12,468 nucleotides of DNA from JBOGHU01 sp050742255 (GTDB lineage: Bacteria > Actinomycetota > Acidimicrobiia > Acidimicrobiales > CADCSY01). Within the stretch, counting starts at the first letter, position 1. Each line of letters starts with the position of its first letter. The stretch is taken from contig JBOGHU010000009.1 in assembly GCA_050742255.1 (NCBI GenBank), positions 1 through 12,468 on the forward strand, in the 5' to 3' direction. Of the stretch, positions 6,857-12,346 are shown piece by piece. The position numbers and the translations under genes were made by a program. The notes beneath the pieces were generated by a model. It was not told where the DNA came from and did no database searches. It was given only the letters and a program-made list of their open reading frames with translations.

Positions 6857-7554
6857 CAGCGACGTTCCAGCCCGGTGGTGCGGGCGATGGCCACCTCCCC
6901 GACCGAAGCCGCCTGGGCGATGGGCTCGAGCTCGGCCGGCGGCACCGCCAGCACCACGGTCAGGGCACCGCTGCTCCCCACCGCCTGGTCGGCGCCGACG
7001 GTCCGCACCACGATCGCCCCCGTGCTCACCGTGGTGGTGACCGGCTCGCCGCCGGTGGTGTAGGTGGCGATCACGTCGACCTGCTCCCCGGCCCGCAGCT
7101 CCCCGCCCAGGGCCCTGCCGGGCTCGACCGGGAGCGAGATCTGGGCCCTCTCGGGGCTGCCCAGAGGGTTGGCCACGTCACTGGTCTGGACCAGCTGGCC
7201 TGCCGACAGTGGGCCCAGCGCCGTCGCCCCCACCAGGCCCTCGGTCTCGGCGAAGGCCACCGCCTCCTGCTCGGCCGGCAGCTCCAGGGGGACCAGGGCC
7301 AGGTTGTCGGTGCCCAGGCGCTCGCCGGCGGCCACGTCGGCCCTCACGACCGCGTAGGACGTCGCCGGCCCTGAGCCAGCGGTGACGTAGGCGGCGAAGA
7401 CGCCCACGACGCTGGCGGTGACGAGGAACCCTCCCACCACCGCCCTCCCACCGGGCAGACCCCTCCGTCGCCCCACCTGGCGCCGTCCCCGCTCGTGACC
7501 GGCGCCCGAGGCCGGCATCCCCTCAACAGCGGGCTGGGTGCCGAGATCGACCAT
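6856..7554 (-). CDS. cpaB: CpaB/RcpC-like Tad pilus protein with SAF domain
   Basis: The 232-residue product has a basic cytoplasmic stretch (1-38), one membrane segment at about 39-59 (VVGGFLVTASVVGVFAAYV), a SAF domain at about 66-128 (YAVVRADVAAGERL, LVGATALGPLSAGQLV), and a CpaB/RcpC-type C-terminal region (136-225). CpaB family proteins are part of the envelope-spanning Tad pilus apparatus. In Gram-positive actinobacteria, which lack a secretin, the protein presumably stabilises the complex outside the membrane. GGGAGG lies about a dozen bases before the ATG. It is the first gene of the cpaB-cpaE-cpaF run and diverges from the HTH gene at 7728. No other tad genes (pilins, tadB, tadC, tadV) are in the window. 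Confidence 0.82.
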   Translation of the reverse strand: MVDLGTQPAVEGMPASGAGHERGRRQVGRRRGLPGGRAVVGGFLVTASVVGVFAAYVTAGSGPATSYAVVRADVAAGERLGTDNLALVPLELPAEQEAVAFAETEGLVGATALGPLSAGQLVQTSDVANPLGSPERAQISLPVEPGRALGGELRAGEQVDVIATYTTGGEPVTTTVSTGAIVVRTVGADQAVGSSGALTVVLAVPPAELEPIAQAASVGEVAIARTTGLERR

Positions 7555-7685
7555 CGCCTTCGATCCTCCCAGGCGGCCTGTGAGCTGGGACCGCCAAGTC
7601 TTCCAGATCCTGACCGACCGTGCGTCGGTGATCGCATGGGACAGGGGACCCGCTCACCTTACCGCACCATAAAGCAGAGAAGGTG

Positions 7686-7697
7686 GTGAAACTTCAC
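7686..7697. promoter_or_regulatory. Inverted repeat overlapping the HTH gene's -35 region
   Basis: GTGAA (7686-7690) and TTCAC (7693-7697) form a 12-base inverted repeat with a 2-base centre. It covers the presumed -35 hexamer of the gene at 7728 and lies in the 173-base region shared with divergent cpaB, so it is a plausible operator, perhaps for the HTH protein itself. A chance palindrome of this size cannot be excluded. Confidence 0.35.
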
Positions 7698-7721
7698 GAC
7701 GGGTTCCCGATGCGCTACGGT
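7693..7721 (+). promoter_or_regulatory. Leaderless promoter of the HTH gene
   Basis: TTCACG (7693-7698) and TACGGT (7716-7721) are spaced 17 bases apart. TACGGT fits the actinobacterial -10 pattern TANNNT, and exactly six bases separate it from GTG at 7728, placing +1 on the start codon itself. No Shine-Dalgarno sequence is present, as expected for a leaderless message. Confidence 0.6.
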
Positions 7722-7727
7722 GGTGGC

Positions 7728-7979
7728 GTGGCCCAGGAAGAGATCGTCTGGATGAGCACCCAAGAGGCGGCCCGACGGCTCGGGATAACCCCCCGGACGC
7801 TCTATCGCTTCATCGACGTGGGGCAGCTGCCGGCCTACAGGCTGGGGCGGGTCTTCCGCCTCAAGCAGTCCGACGTCGACGCCTTCATCGAGCGGTCCCG
7901 GATCGCCCCCGGGAGCCTCGAGCACCTCTACCCGGAGCGAAAGACCTCCGGCGACACCGGCGACCGTGCCGCGCCGTAG
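7728..7979 (+). CDS. Small excisionase/MerR-type HTH DNA-binding protein
   Basis: From GTG 7728 the product has 83 residues. A helix-turn-helix of the excisionase/BldC type spans about 9-55: STQEAARRLGITPRTLYRFI, then the short wing with PAYRLGRVFRL and the DVDAFIE helix. A charged tail with SLEHLYPE follows. This arrangement binds DNA in small regulators and excisionases; the absence of an integrase nearby argues for a regulator. The GTG is preferred over the earlier in-frame GTG at 7683 because a TANNNT element ends six bases ahead of it. It diverges from the cpaB operon, so control of the pilus genes is possible, but the sequence does not show it. The gene runs tail-to-tail with the unknown gene ending at 8041. 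Confidence 0.82.
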   Translation: MAQEEIVWMSTQEAARRLGITPRTLYRFIDVGQLPAYRLGRVFRLKQSDVDAFIERSRIAPGSLEHLYPERKTSGDTGDRAAP

Positions 7980-7996
7980 TCAGGGCCCGTAGCCAG

Positions 7997-8035
7997 GGCG
8001 CCACGTCCCGGCGCCACGTCCCGGCGCCACGTCCC
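7997..8035. repeat. Three perfect 13-bp tandem repeats
   Basis: GGCGCCACGTCCC occurs three times head-to-tail without a mismatch (7997-8009, 8010-8022, 8023-8035) in the 61-base gap between two convergent genes. The copies run directly into the hairpin at 8033-8052. Each begins with the palindrome GGCGCC. Function is unknown; slipped-strand copy-number change is likely. Confidence 0.85.
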
Positions 8036-8052
8036 GGCCGTCACCGGCCGGG
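8033..8052. terminator. Strong hairpin between convergent genes, possible two-way terminator
   Basis: CCCGGCCG (8033-8040) and CGGCCGGG (8045-8052) form a perfect 8-bp all-GC stem with the 4-base loop TCAC. The stop codon of the minus-strand gene lies in the loop. No T-run follows on either side, so it may slow or end transcription from both genes but is not a classical terminator. Confidence 0.45.
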
Positions 8053-8592
8053 CTCGGCTACGGTCACCGCCGCGATCGCTCCTCCCGCCACGTAGCACAG
8101 GCTGGGAGGGTCGCCGTCGAGGGCCACGGTGAGCACGTCGGCGCCCACCGACCGCAGCTCCCCCGCCACCGCCTCCCCACCCCGGGTCACCACACCGACC
8201 CGGGGCCGATCGGCCACCACCCGGCCCAGCACCTCCAACAGGAGCCGATCGGCGGGCGGGCGCCGGGTCCCCGTGGCCGGGGGGTGAGCCGTACCGGCCC
8301 GGGGGCGGACGGTGGTGACGGCGTCGAGGCGGAGGTAGACGTGGGCACCCGACTCGCCGCGGACGACGCAGAAGTCCCCGCCCACACCCAGCACCCACCC
8401 GTGGTGGGCGGGGCCGGCACCGCTGCGCACCGTCACCGCCGAGCCCCGCTCGGCCAGGTCCACGAGGGTCCCCTCCAGGCTGGCCTCCTCCTGGGCCAGC
8501 CACCGCAGTGACCGCTCCCGCTGGCGGGCGGCGGCCCGCTCCCCCGCCCGGGACTCGTCCAGGAGCTCCAGCACCGGGTCGCCCTCGTCCAC
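8041..8592 (-). CDS. Conserved-looking protein of unknown function
   Basis: From GTG 8592 the product has 183 residues and no signal peptide or membrane segment. The first half is acidic and helical (VLELLDESRAGERAAARQRE, LAQEEASLEGTLVDLAERG). The second half is rich in beta-like repeats reminiscent of small barrel folds: SAVTVRSGAGPAHHGWVLGV followed by DFCVVRGESGAHVYLRLDAV, and later VGVVTRGGEAVAGELRSVGA. I recognise no enzyme motif; a nucleic-acid- or ligand-binding barrel is only a shape-based guess. GTG 8592 is chosen because TACAGT ends six bases upstream and because an earlier ATG at 8691 would overlap the divergent phosphodiesterase gene. Start codons of the two divergent genes are only 16 bases apart. 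Confidence 0.7.
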   Translation of the reverse strand: MDEGDPVLELLDESRAGERAAARQRERSLRWLAQEEASLEGTLVDLAERGSAVTVRSGAGPAHHGWVLGVGGDFCVVRGESGAHVYLRLDAVTTVRPRAGTAHPPATGTRRPPADRLLLEVLGRVVADRPRVGVVTRGGEAVAGELRSVGADVLTVALDGDPPSLCYVAGGAIAAVTVAEPGR

Positions 8593-8598
8593 GACCAG

Positions 8599-8604
8599 AC
8601 TGTA
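8599..8604 (-). promoter_or_regulatory. Leaderless -10 element of the 8041-8592 gene
   Basis: On the minus strand TACAGT (8604-8599) fits TANNNT, with six bases (CTGGTC) to the GTG at 8592. No -35 hexamer resembling TTGACA is visible upstream. The same bases read on the plus strand as GACTGT (8598-8603), a candidate -10 for the divergent gene at 8609. Confidence 0.5.
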
Positions 8605-8608
8605 GGCC

Positions 8609-9346
8609 GTGGCCGAAGGCCTGCCCTCCCTGCTCTCGCCCCCCCTGGGCTTCGCCCACCGCGGCGGTCGGGCCCACGCCCCCCAGAACACCCTGGAAGC
8701 CTTCGTCCGGGCCCGCCAGCTCGGGGCCGGAGGCCTGGAGAGCGACGTGTGGCTGACCGCCGACGGGGAGGCGGTGCTGGACCACGACGGCGTGGTGCGC
8801 CGGGGGGTCCGCCGCCGGGCCGTCGCCGAGCTGGCCCGGGCCGACCTGCCCGGTCACATCCCCACCCTGGAAGAGCTGTACGAGGCGTGCGGCACCGACG
8901 TGGAGCTCTCCCTCGACGTGCGGGACCCTGCCGCCGCCCCCGTCGCCGTCGCCGTGGCCGCCGCCGCAGGCGGCGACGCGCCCGGTCGTCTATGGCTGTG
9001 CTCCCAGGCGTGGCCGCGGCTGGCGGAGTGGCGGGGCCTCTCGGCCGACGTCCACCTGGTGGACTCGACCCGCCTCCGCCGCATCGTCGAGGGCCCCGAG
9101 CGCCGGGTGGCCACCCTGTCCCGGGTGGGCGTCGACGCCATCAACCTCCGCTGCGGGGACTGGACGGGAGGCCTCACGACCCTGGTGCACCGCTTCGGGC
9201 GGTACGCCTTCGGCTGGGGCGCCCAGCACCGCCGCCAGCTCGACGAGCTGCTCCGGATGGGCATCGACGGGGTCTACAGCGACCACGTGGACCGGATGGT
9301 GGAAGCCCTGGCCGGGCGTGGCCACGCCGGCCCGACCGGCGACTAG
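8609..9346 (+). CDS. Glycerophosphodiester phosphodiesterase (GDPD family)
   Basis: The 245-residue product has no signal peptide, typical of cytosolic UgpQ-type enzymes that hydrolyse glycerophosphodiesters to glycerol 3-phosphate and an alcohol. The HR(x)nExD(x)mH catalytic signature is present: His17-Arg18 (FAHRGG), Glu44 and Asp46 (LESDVWLTADG), and His59 (VLDHDG). The usual PENT reads PQNT (25-28). The C-terminal GIDGVYSDHVDRMVEAL matches the family's last strand and helix. The start is well fixed: an in-frame TAG lies at 8603-8605, and GTG 8609 is the next start codon. No ribosome site precedes it, so a leaderless message is likely, with a weak -10 GACTGT five bases upstream. The gene ends 13 bases from the convergent lepB. 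Confidence 0.88.
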   Translation: MAEGLPSLLSPPLGFAHRGGRAHAPQNTLEAFVRARQLGAGGLESDVWLTADGEAVLDHDGVVRRGVRRRAVAELARADLPGHIPTLEELYEACGTDVELSLDVRDPAAAPVAVAVAAAAGGDAPGRLWLCSQAWPRLAEWRGLSADVHLVDSTRLRRIVEGPERRVATLSRVGVDAINLRCGDWTGGLTTLVHRFGRYAFGWGAQHRRQLDELLRMGIDGVYSDHVDRMVEALAGRGHAGPTGD

Positions 9347-9359
9347 TGCCGCCGCCCGG

Positions 9360-9956
9360 TCACAGGAAGCTGACGTCGCCGGGGGGCCAGACCCGTAGGA
9401 AGGCCCGGCCCACGATGGCGTCCTCGGCCATCGGCCCGAACACCCGGCTGTCCCGGGAGGCGTCCCGGTTGTCCCCCATCAGGAAGACGTGGTCGGGGGG
9501 CACGCGCAGGGGTTCGAAGCCGGTCGTCTCCTCGCCCGGCTCGAGGTAGGGCTCGTCGAGAGGCTCACCGTCGACGACGACCCTCCCGTCCCGCCCCTCG
9601 ATGGTCTCCCCCTCCAGGGCGATGACCCGCTTGATCAGGTCCCGGGCCGCCCCGCCCGACGCGTCGGGGGGGCGCTCGAAGACGACCAGGTCGCCCCGGT
9701 TGACGTCGTGGAGCCGGTAGCTGAGCTTGTTGACCAGCACCCGGTCGTTCACCGCCAGGGTGGGCACCATCGAGGGAGAGGGGATGAAGAAGGTCTCGAG
9801 CAGGAAGGAGCGGACGAGGACGGCCACGGCGAGGGACCCGAGCACCACCGCGACCCACTCCAGGGCCGTCCGGGCCCGCCTCCGACCGGGGCTGTCGGCC
9901 TCCTTCGGGCCGGGCCCCTCCTCCCCCGGGTCGAAGGGGGGGACCGGATCTGCCAC
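9360..9956 (-). CDS. lepB: Signal peptidase I
   Basis: This 198-residue membrane protease removes signal peptides from exported proteins on the outer side of the membrane. A proline-rich, acidic cytoplasmic tail (1-25) leads to one membrane segment (about 31-52, ALEWVAVVLGSLAVAVLVRS). The catalytic serine is Ser62 in IPSPSMVPTL, and the general-base lysine is Lys109 in DLIKRVIAL. The conserved box GDNRDASRDSR is at 161-171. All catalytic parts are present and the length fits the compact actinobacterial form. The GTG start at 9956 lies nine bases after the WYL gene's stop and lacks a Shine-Dalgarno sequence. A -10-like TAGCCT ends six bases ahead, so it may have its own leaderless promoter as well as read-through from the WYL gene. 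Confidence 0.93.
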   Translation of the reverse strand: MADPVPPFDPGEEGPGPKEADSPGRRRARTALEWVAVVLGSLAVAVLVRSFLLETFFIPSPSMVPTLAVNDRVLVNKLSYRLHDVNRGDLVVFERPPDASGGAARDLIKRVIALEGETIEGRDGRVVVDGEPLDEPYLEPGEETTGFEPLRVPPDHVFLMGDNRDASRDSRVFGPMAEDAIVGRAFLRVWPPGDVSFL

Positions 9957-9962
9957 AGCGGC

Positions 9963-9968
9963 AGGCTA
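9963..9968 (-). promoter_or_regulatory. Leaderless -10 element of lepB, overlapping the WYL stop codon
   Basis: On the minus strand TAGCCT (9968-9963) fits TANNNT and is six bases (GCCGCT) from the lepB GTG. Its first three bases are the TAG stop codon of the upstream WYL gene. No clear -35 is seen, and none is strictly needed for this promoter type. Confidence 0.45.
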
Positions 9969-10910
9969 TCCGGCCGTGTAGCGGGCCAGGACCCCCCGAG
10001 CCGCCAGCGCCGGGCCGCCGGTCCCCGCCACCGGGCGGGCGTGAGGGCCGAGCCGCAGCAGCAGTCGGTCCAGCCACGCCTGCTCCGCGGCCACCAGGGT
10101 CACCCGGCACCGACCGCCGCCCAACTCCTCCAGCCCCTCGAGGGGATAGCTCTCGGCCACCCAGCGGGCCCGGGGCTCGAGCTCGAGGACCACCCGCCGG
10201 TCCTGGGGGCGGGTCTCGAACACCGCCGGGCCGGGGGCCCGCTCGGGGGGGTCGAAGCGCCCCCGGAGGAGGACCACCCCCCGCACGCGGTCGACGCGGA
10301 ACCGCCGGGGGGCCTGGGCCAGGTGGCAGAAGGCGGTAAGGTACCACTCACCGTCGGCGGCGAAGACGGCGTGTGGGTCCACGACCCGCCGGGTGCGCTC
10401 GTCCCGGCCGTAGGCGTAGTAGTCGATCTCGACCTGGCGGTGGTCGGCGACAGCGTGGCCCAAGGTCTCCAGCACCGTCGAGGGCGGGGAGCCCAGGTCG
10501 ATCTCGACGGCGTCGGTGGGGCCCACCCCCAGGACCGAGGCCAACTTGGCCAGGCCCCGAGCCAGAGGTCCCTCGGGGTCGGCCCCGGGCACGGCCAGCA
10601 GGGTGGCTCCGGCGGTCACCAGGGCCAGCCCCTCCTCGGGCGTGAGCCGCAACGGGCGGTCGAAGTAGCCGGTGTACCGGATCCAGACCCGGTCGTCGGC
10701 GATGAGCACGTCCATCAGCGTGTCGGGCGTGAAGGGGTGGACACCGCACAGGAAGACCAGGTCCACGTCGGCGAGGAGCTCCTCGCGGGGCAACCCGAAG
10801 CGGTCGCAGACCTCGGCCACGGTGGGCCCGTCGTTGGCCACCACCCAGGGCACCACGGCGAGGAGGCGGCGCAGGCGATGCTCGGCGGTGGGACGGGCCA
10901 CGCCGACCAT
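9966..10910 (-). CDS. WYL-domain transcriptional regulator, PafC-like
   Basis: From ATG 10910 the product has 314 residues. An N-terminal winged-helix part (about 12-60, TVAEVCDRFGLPREELLADV) is followed by a linker domain and a WYL domain (about 155-215). The last contains the literal Trp189-Tyr190-Leu191 in DGEWYLTAFCH and the basic RRFRVDRVRGV. A WCX-type C-terminal extension (about 225-314) completes the protein. PafB/PafC proteins form the DNA-damage-responsive, RecA-independent activator in mycobacteria; the usual partner pafB is not next to this gene. The exact start is uncertain: GTG at 10901 is an alternative, with CACAAT seven bases ahead of it. An upstream in-frame extension to 11066 is rejected because it would run through the divergent redoxin gene. 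lepB follows nine bases downstream. Confidence 0.82.
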   Translation of the reverse strand: MVGVARPTAEHRLRRLLAVVPWVVANDGPTVAEVCDRFGLPREELLADVDLVFLCGVHPFTPDTLMDVLIADDRVWIRYTGYFDRPLRLTPEEGLALVTAGATLLAVPGADPEGPLARGLAKLASVLGVGPTDAVEIDLGSPPSTVLETLGHAVADHRQVEIDYYAYGRDERTRRVVDPHAVFAADGEWYLTAFCHLAQAPRRFRVDRVRGVVLLRGRFDPPERAPGPAVFETRPQDRRVVLELEPRARWVAESYPLEGLEELGGGRCRVTLVAAEQAWLDRLLLRLGPHARPVAGTGGPALAARGVLARYTAG

Positions 10911-10986
10911 TGTGACGGCTTGCCCGGGGTCGTGGCCGTCGTCCAGGCTGGGGATCGACCCGCACCGCTTCGCACGAGGAGCCGCC

Positions 10987-11562
10987 GTGACCGTCACCGC
11001 ATCGACGATGCTCCCGCTCGGGACGCCCGCCCCGCCCTTCGCCCTCCCCGACCCCGCCGGCACCACAGTCTCGTCGGACGACCTCGCTCACGCCCCGGCC
11101 CTGCTGGTGATGTTCCTGTGCAACCACTGCCCCTACGTCCGCCACGTGCGCCGGGGGCTGGCCGAGGTCGTCCGCGACCTCCAGGCCCGGGGCGTCGCGG
11201 TGGTGGGCGTCAACAGCAACGACGCCGGCGCCTACGCCGACGACCGCCCCGAGAGGATGGCCGAGGTGGCGGCCGAGGTGGGCTACAGCTTCCCCTTCCT
11301 CGTCGACGAGAGCCAGGTGGTGGCCGCCGCCTACCGTGCCGCCTGCACCCCCGACTTCTTCCTCTTCGACCGTGACCGCCGCCTCGCCTACCGGGGCCAG
11401 ATGGACGGGAGCCGTCCCGGCAACGACGTGGCGGTGACCGGCGACGACCTCCAGGCCGCCGCCGAGGCGGTGCTGGCCGGTCAGCCCGTCCCCGAGCCCC
11501 AGCGCCCCAGCATCGGCTGCGACATCAAGTGGAGGCCGGGCAACCGCCCCGACTACGCCTGA
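10987..11562 (+). CDS. Thioredoxin-like AhpC/TSA-family protein
   Basis: The 191-residue cytosolic product has a thioredoxin fold. The N-terminal APPFALPDPAG leads to the active-site motif Cys45-Asn-His-Cys48 in LVMFLCNHCPYVRHV, then VVGVNSNDAGAYADD, YSFPFLVDESQVV, the cis-proline region ACTPDFFLFD, and a C-terminal SIGCDIKWRPGN typical of this subfamily. It probably acts as a thiol-disulfide reductase or peroxiredoxin-like enzyme; the substrate is unknown. GTG 10987 is chosen because GAGGAG sits just upstream at 10976-10981. The gene diverges from the WYL regulator with 76 bases between starts, so co-control in an oxidative or DNA-damage response is conceivable but not shown. Confidence 0.88.
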   Translation: MTVTASTMLPLGTPAPPFALPDPAGTTVSSDDLAHAPALLVMFLCNHCPYVRHVRRGLAEVVRDLQARGVAVVGVNSNDAGAYADDRPERMAEVAAEVGYSFPFLVDESQVVAAAYRAACTPDFFLFDRDRRLAYRGQMDGSRPGNDVAVTGDDLQAAAEAVLAGQPVPEPQRPSIGCDIKWRPGNRPDYA

Positions 11563-11592
11563 CCAGCACTTTTACTCCTCGGCCAGGGTTCT

Positions 11593-11611
11593 GGTCACGG
11601 TTTGGTCACGG
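11593..11611. repeat. Direct repeat of GGTCACGG, 11-base period
   Basis: GGTCACGG occurs at 11593-11600 and 11604-11611, separated by TTT, about one helical turn apart, in the 114-base gap after the redoxin gene. This could be a regulator site or chance. The rest of the gap (11563-11676) has no hairpin or gene I can see. Confidence 0.3.
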
Positions 11612-11676
11612 ATGACAGAAATCGTGGCGCGGGTCGAGGGCTGATCCGGCGTCCTCAAGAGGCCGGGCTGCGCGCG

Positions 11677-11936
11677 CTACGTGGTGTGCGGCCGGCGCCG
11701 GTCAAGGGCACGCTCGAGCTCGGAGACGGCCGCTACGAGCTCCATGACGACCATGGTCCCGCTGGGCCGGTCTTCGAGCCGCAGGACACGGGCGACGACC
11801 GGCGCTTCCTCGTCGCCGGGACGACGAAGGCCCCCTCGAGCACCGCTTCGGGGCGGGTCGCCTCATCGAGGAACGCCCAGAGGTGACCGGCGTGGTCTGC
11901 TCCCTGGACGTCGCTGGGGATGTCGGGCATGGACAC
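11677..11936 (-). pseudogene. Small unknown protein, frameshifted
   Basis: From GTG 11936 (or ATG 11930) the first frame reads MPDIPSDVQGADHAGHLWAF and then LDEATRPEAVLEGAFVV. At 11819-11818 it breaks, and another frame carries on with GDEEAPVVARVLRL, then SGTMVVMELVAAVSELERAL, ending at TAG 11679-11677. One missing base (expected GTC GNC GGC or similar) would give about 86 residues. The joined sequence is coherent, acidic and without membrane or catalytic signatures. I do not recognise a characterised family. It begins 29 bases after the stop of the 121-residue gene on the same strand, so the two are probably one transcription unit. The frame error may be real or a sequencing fault. Confidence 0.55.
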
Positions 11937-11965
11937 CGGATCGGCCAGCTCTGATCGAGGGTGAC

Positions 11966-12331
11966 CTATGCCGCCGGTGGCCGACTCCGAGCGAGGGCTC
12001 GCTCCATGGCCTCGGGTGTGACCGGCAGCAACTCCAGGGTGACGACTGGGTCCTCCTCGCTCACCTCGAGGTCCCAGGCGATCACCTTGGCCAGATAGCG
12101 ACCGATGGCGCTGCCCAGGACCACCGCCGACCCGGGCACCACGTCCGCGACATTGCGAGCGAACCGCAACCGCGTCCAGTTGAAACCGTCGTCGTCCTGG
12201 CGTTGCGGGTCGCTGATGAGGTCCACGCCTTGCTCAAGCGCCTGGGGGTGGGGCGTGTGGTTGGCAGCCAGCCGCTCGACCACGCCGGGATCGACCGTCT
12301 CGACGGACCACGGGTTGCGGTGCTCGGTCAC
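11966..12331 (-). CDS. Unknown 121-residue protein
   Basis: The frame is intact, and GTG at 12331 is preceded by GGAGGG with a six-base spacer. The sequence begins MTEHRNPWSVETVDPGVVER. It has a DGFNWTRLRFARNVADVV stretch in the centre, AVVLGSAIGRYLAKVIAWDL after it, and ends in LELLPVTPEAMERALARSRP. It is soluble, with no signal peptide or named motif. I do not recognise the family. The end of an insertion sequence lies about 15 bases before the start codon, so the native promoter has probably been displaced. The gene is followed by the small frameshifted gene at 11677-11936. Confidence 0.6.
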   Translation of the reverse strand: MTEHRNPWSVETVDPGVVERLAANHTPHPQALEQGVDLISDPQRQDDDGFNWTRLRFARNVADVVPGSAVVLGSAIGRYLAKVIAWDLEVSEEDPVVTLELLPVTPEAMERALARSRPPAA

Positions 12332-12346
12332 TTGCTGCCCTCCGAC

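Noticed and set aside
4617..7063. Long plus-strand open frames antisense to cpaF, cpaE and cpaB
   Set aside because: They have no recognisable motifs and shadow the coding strand; the minus-strand frames have Walker, SAF and other family motifs.
7997..8035. CRISPR-like array
   Set aside because: The three 13-base units are directly adjacent with no spacers, and no cas genes are present.
8593..8691. Upstream ATG start at 8691 for the unknown minus-strand gene
   Set aside because: It would add 33 Arg/Pro-rich residues and overlap the well-fixed GDPD start. The leaderless TACAGT-N6-GTG at 8592 gives a better start.
9489..11375. A 628-codon plus-strand open frame antisense to lepB and the WYL gene
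   Set aside because: Its product is low-complexity Gly/Pro/Arg/His-rich sequence, and the opposite strand carries two clear conserved proteins. Very high GC removes stop codons from antisense frames.
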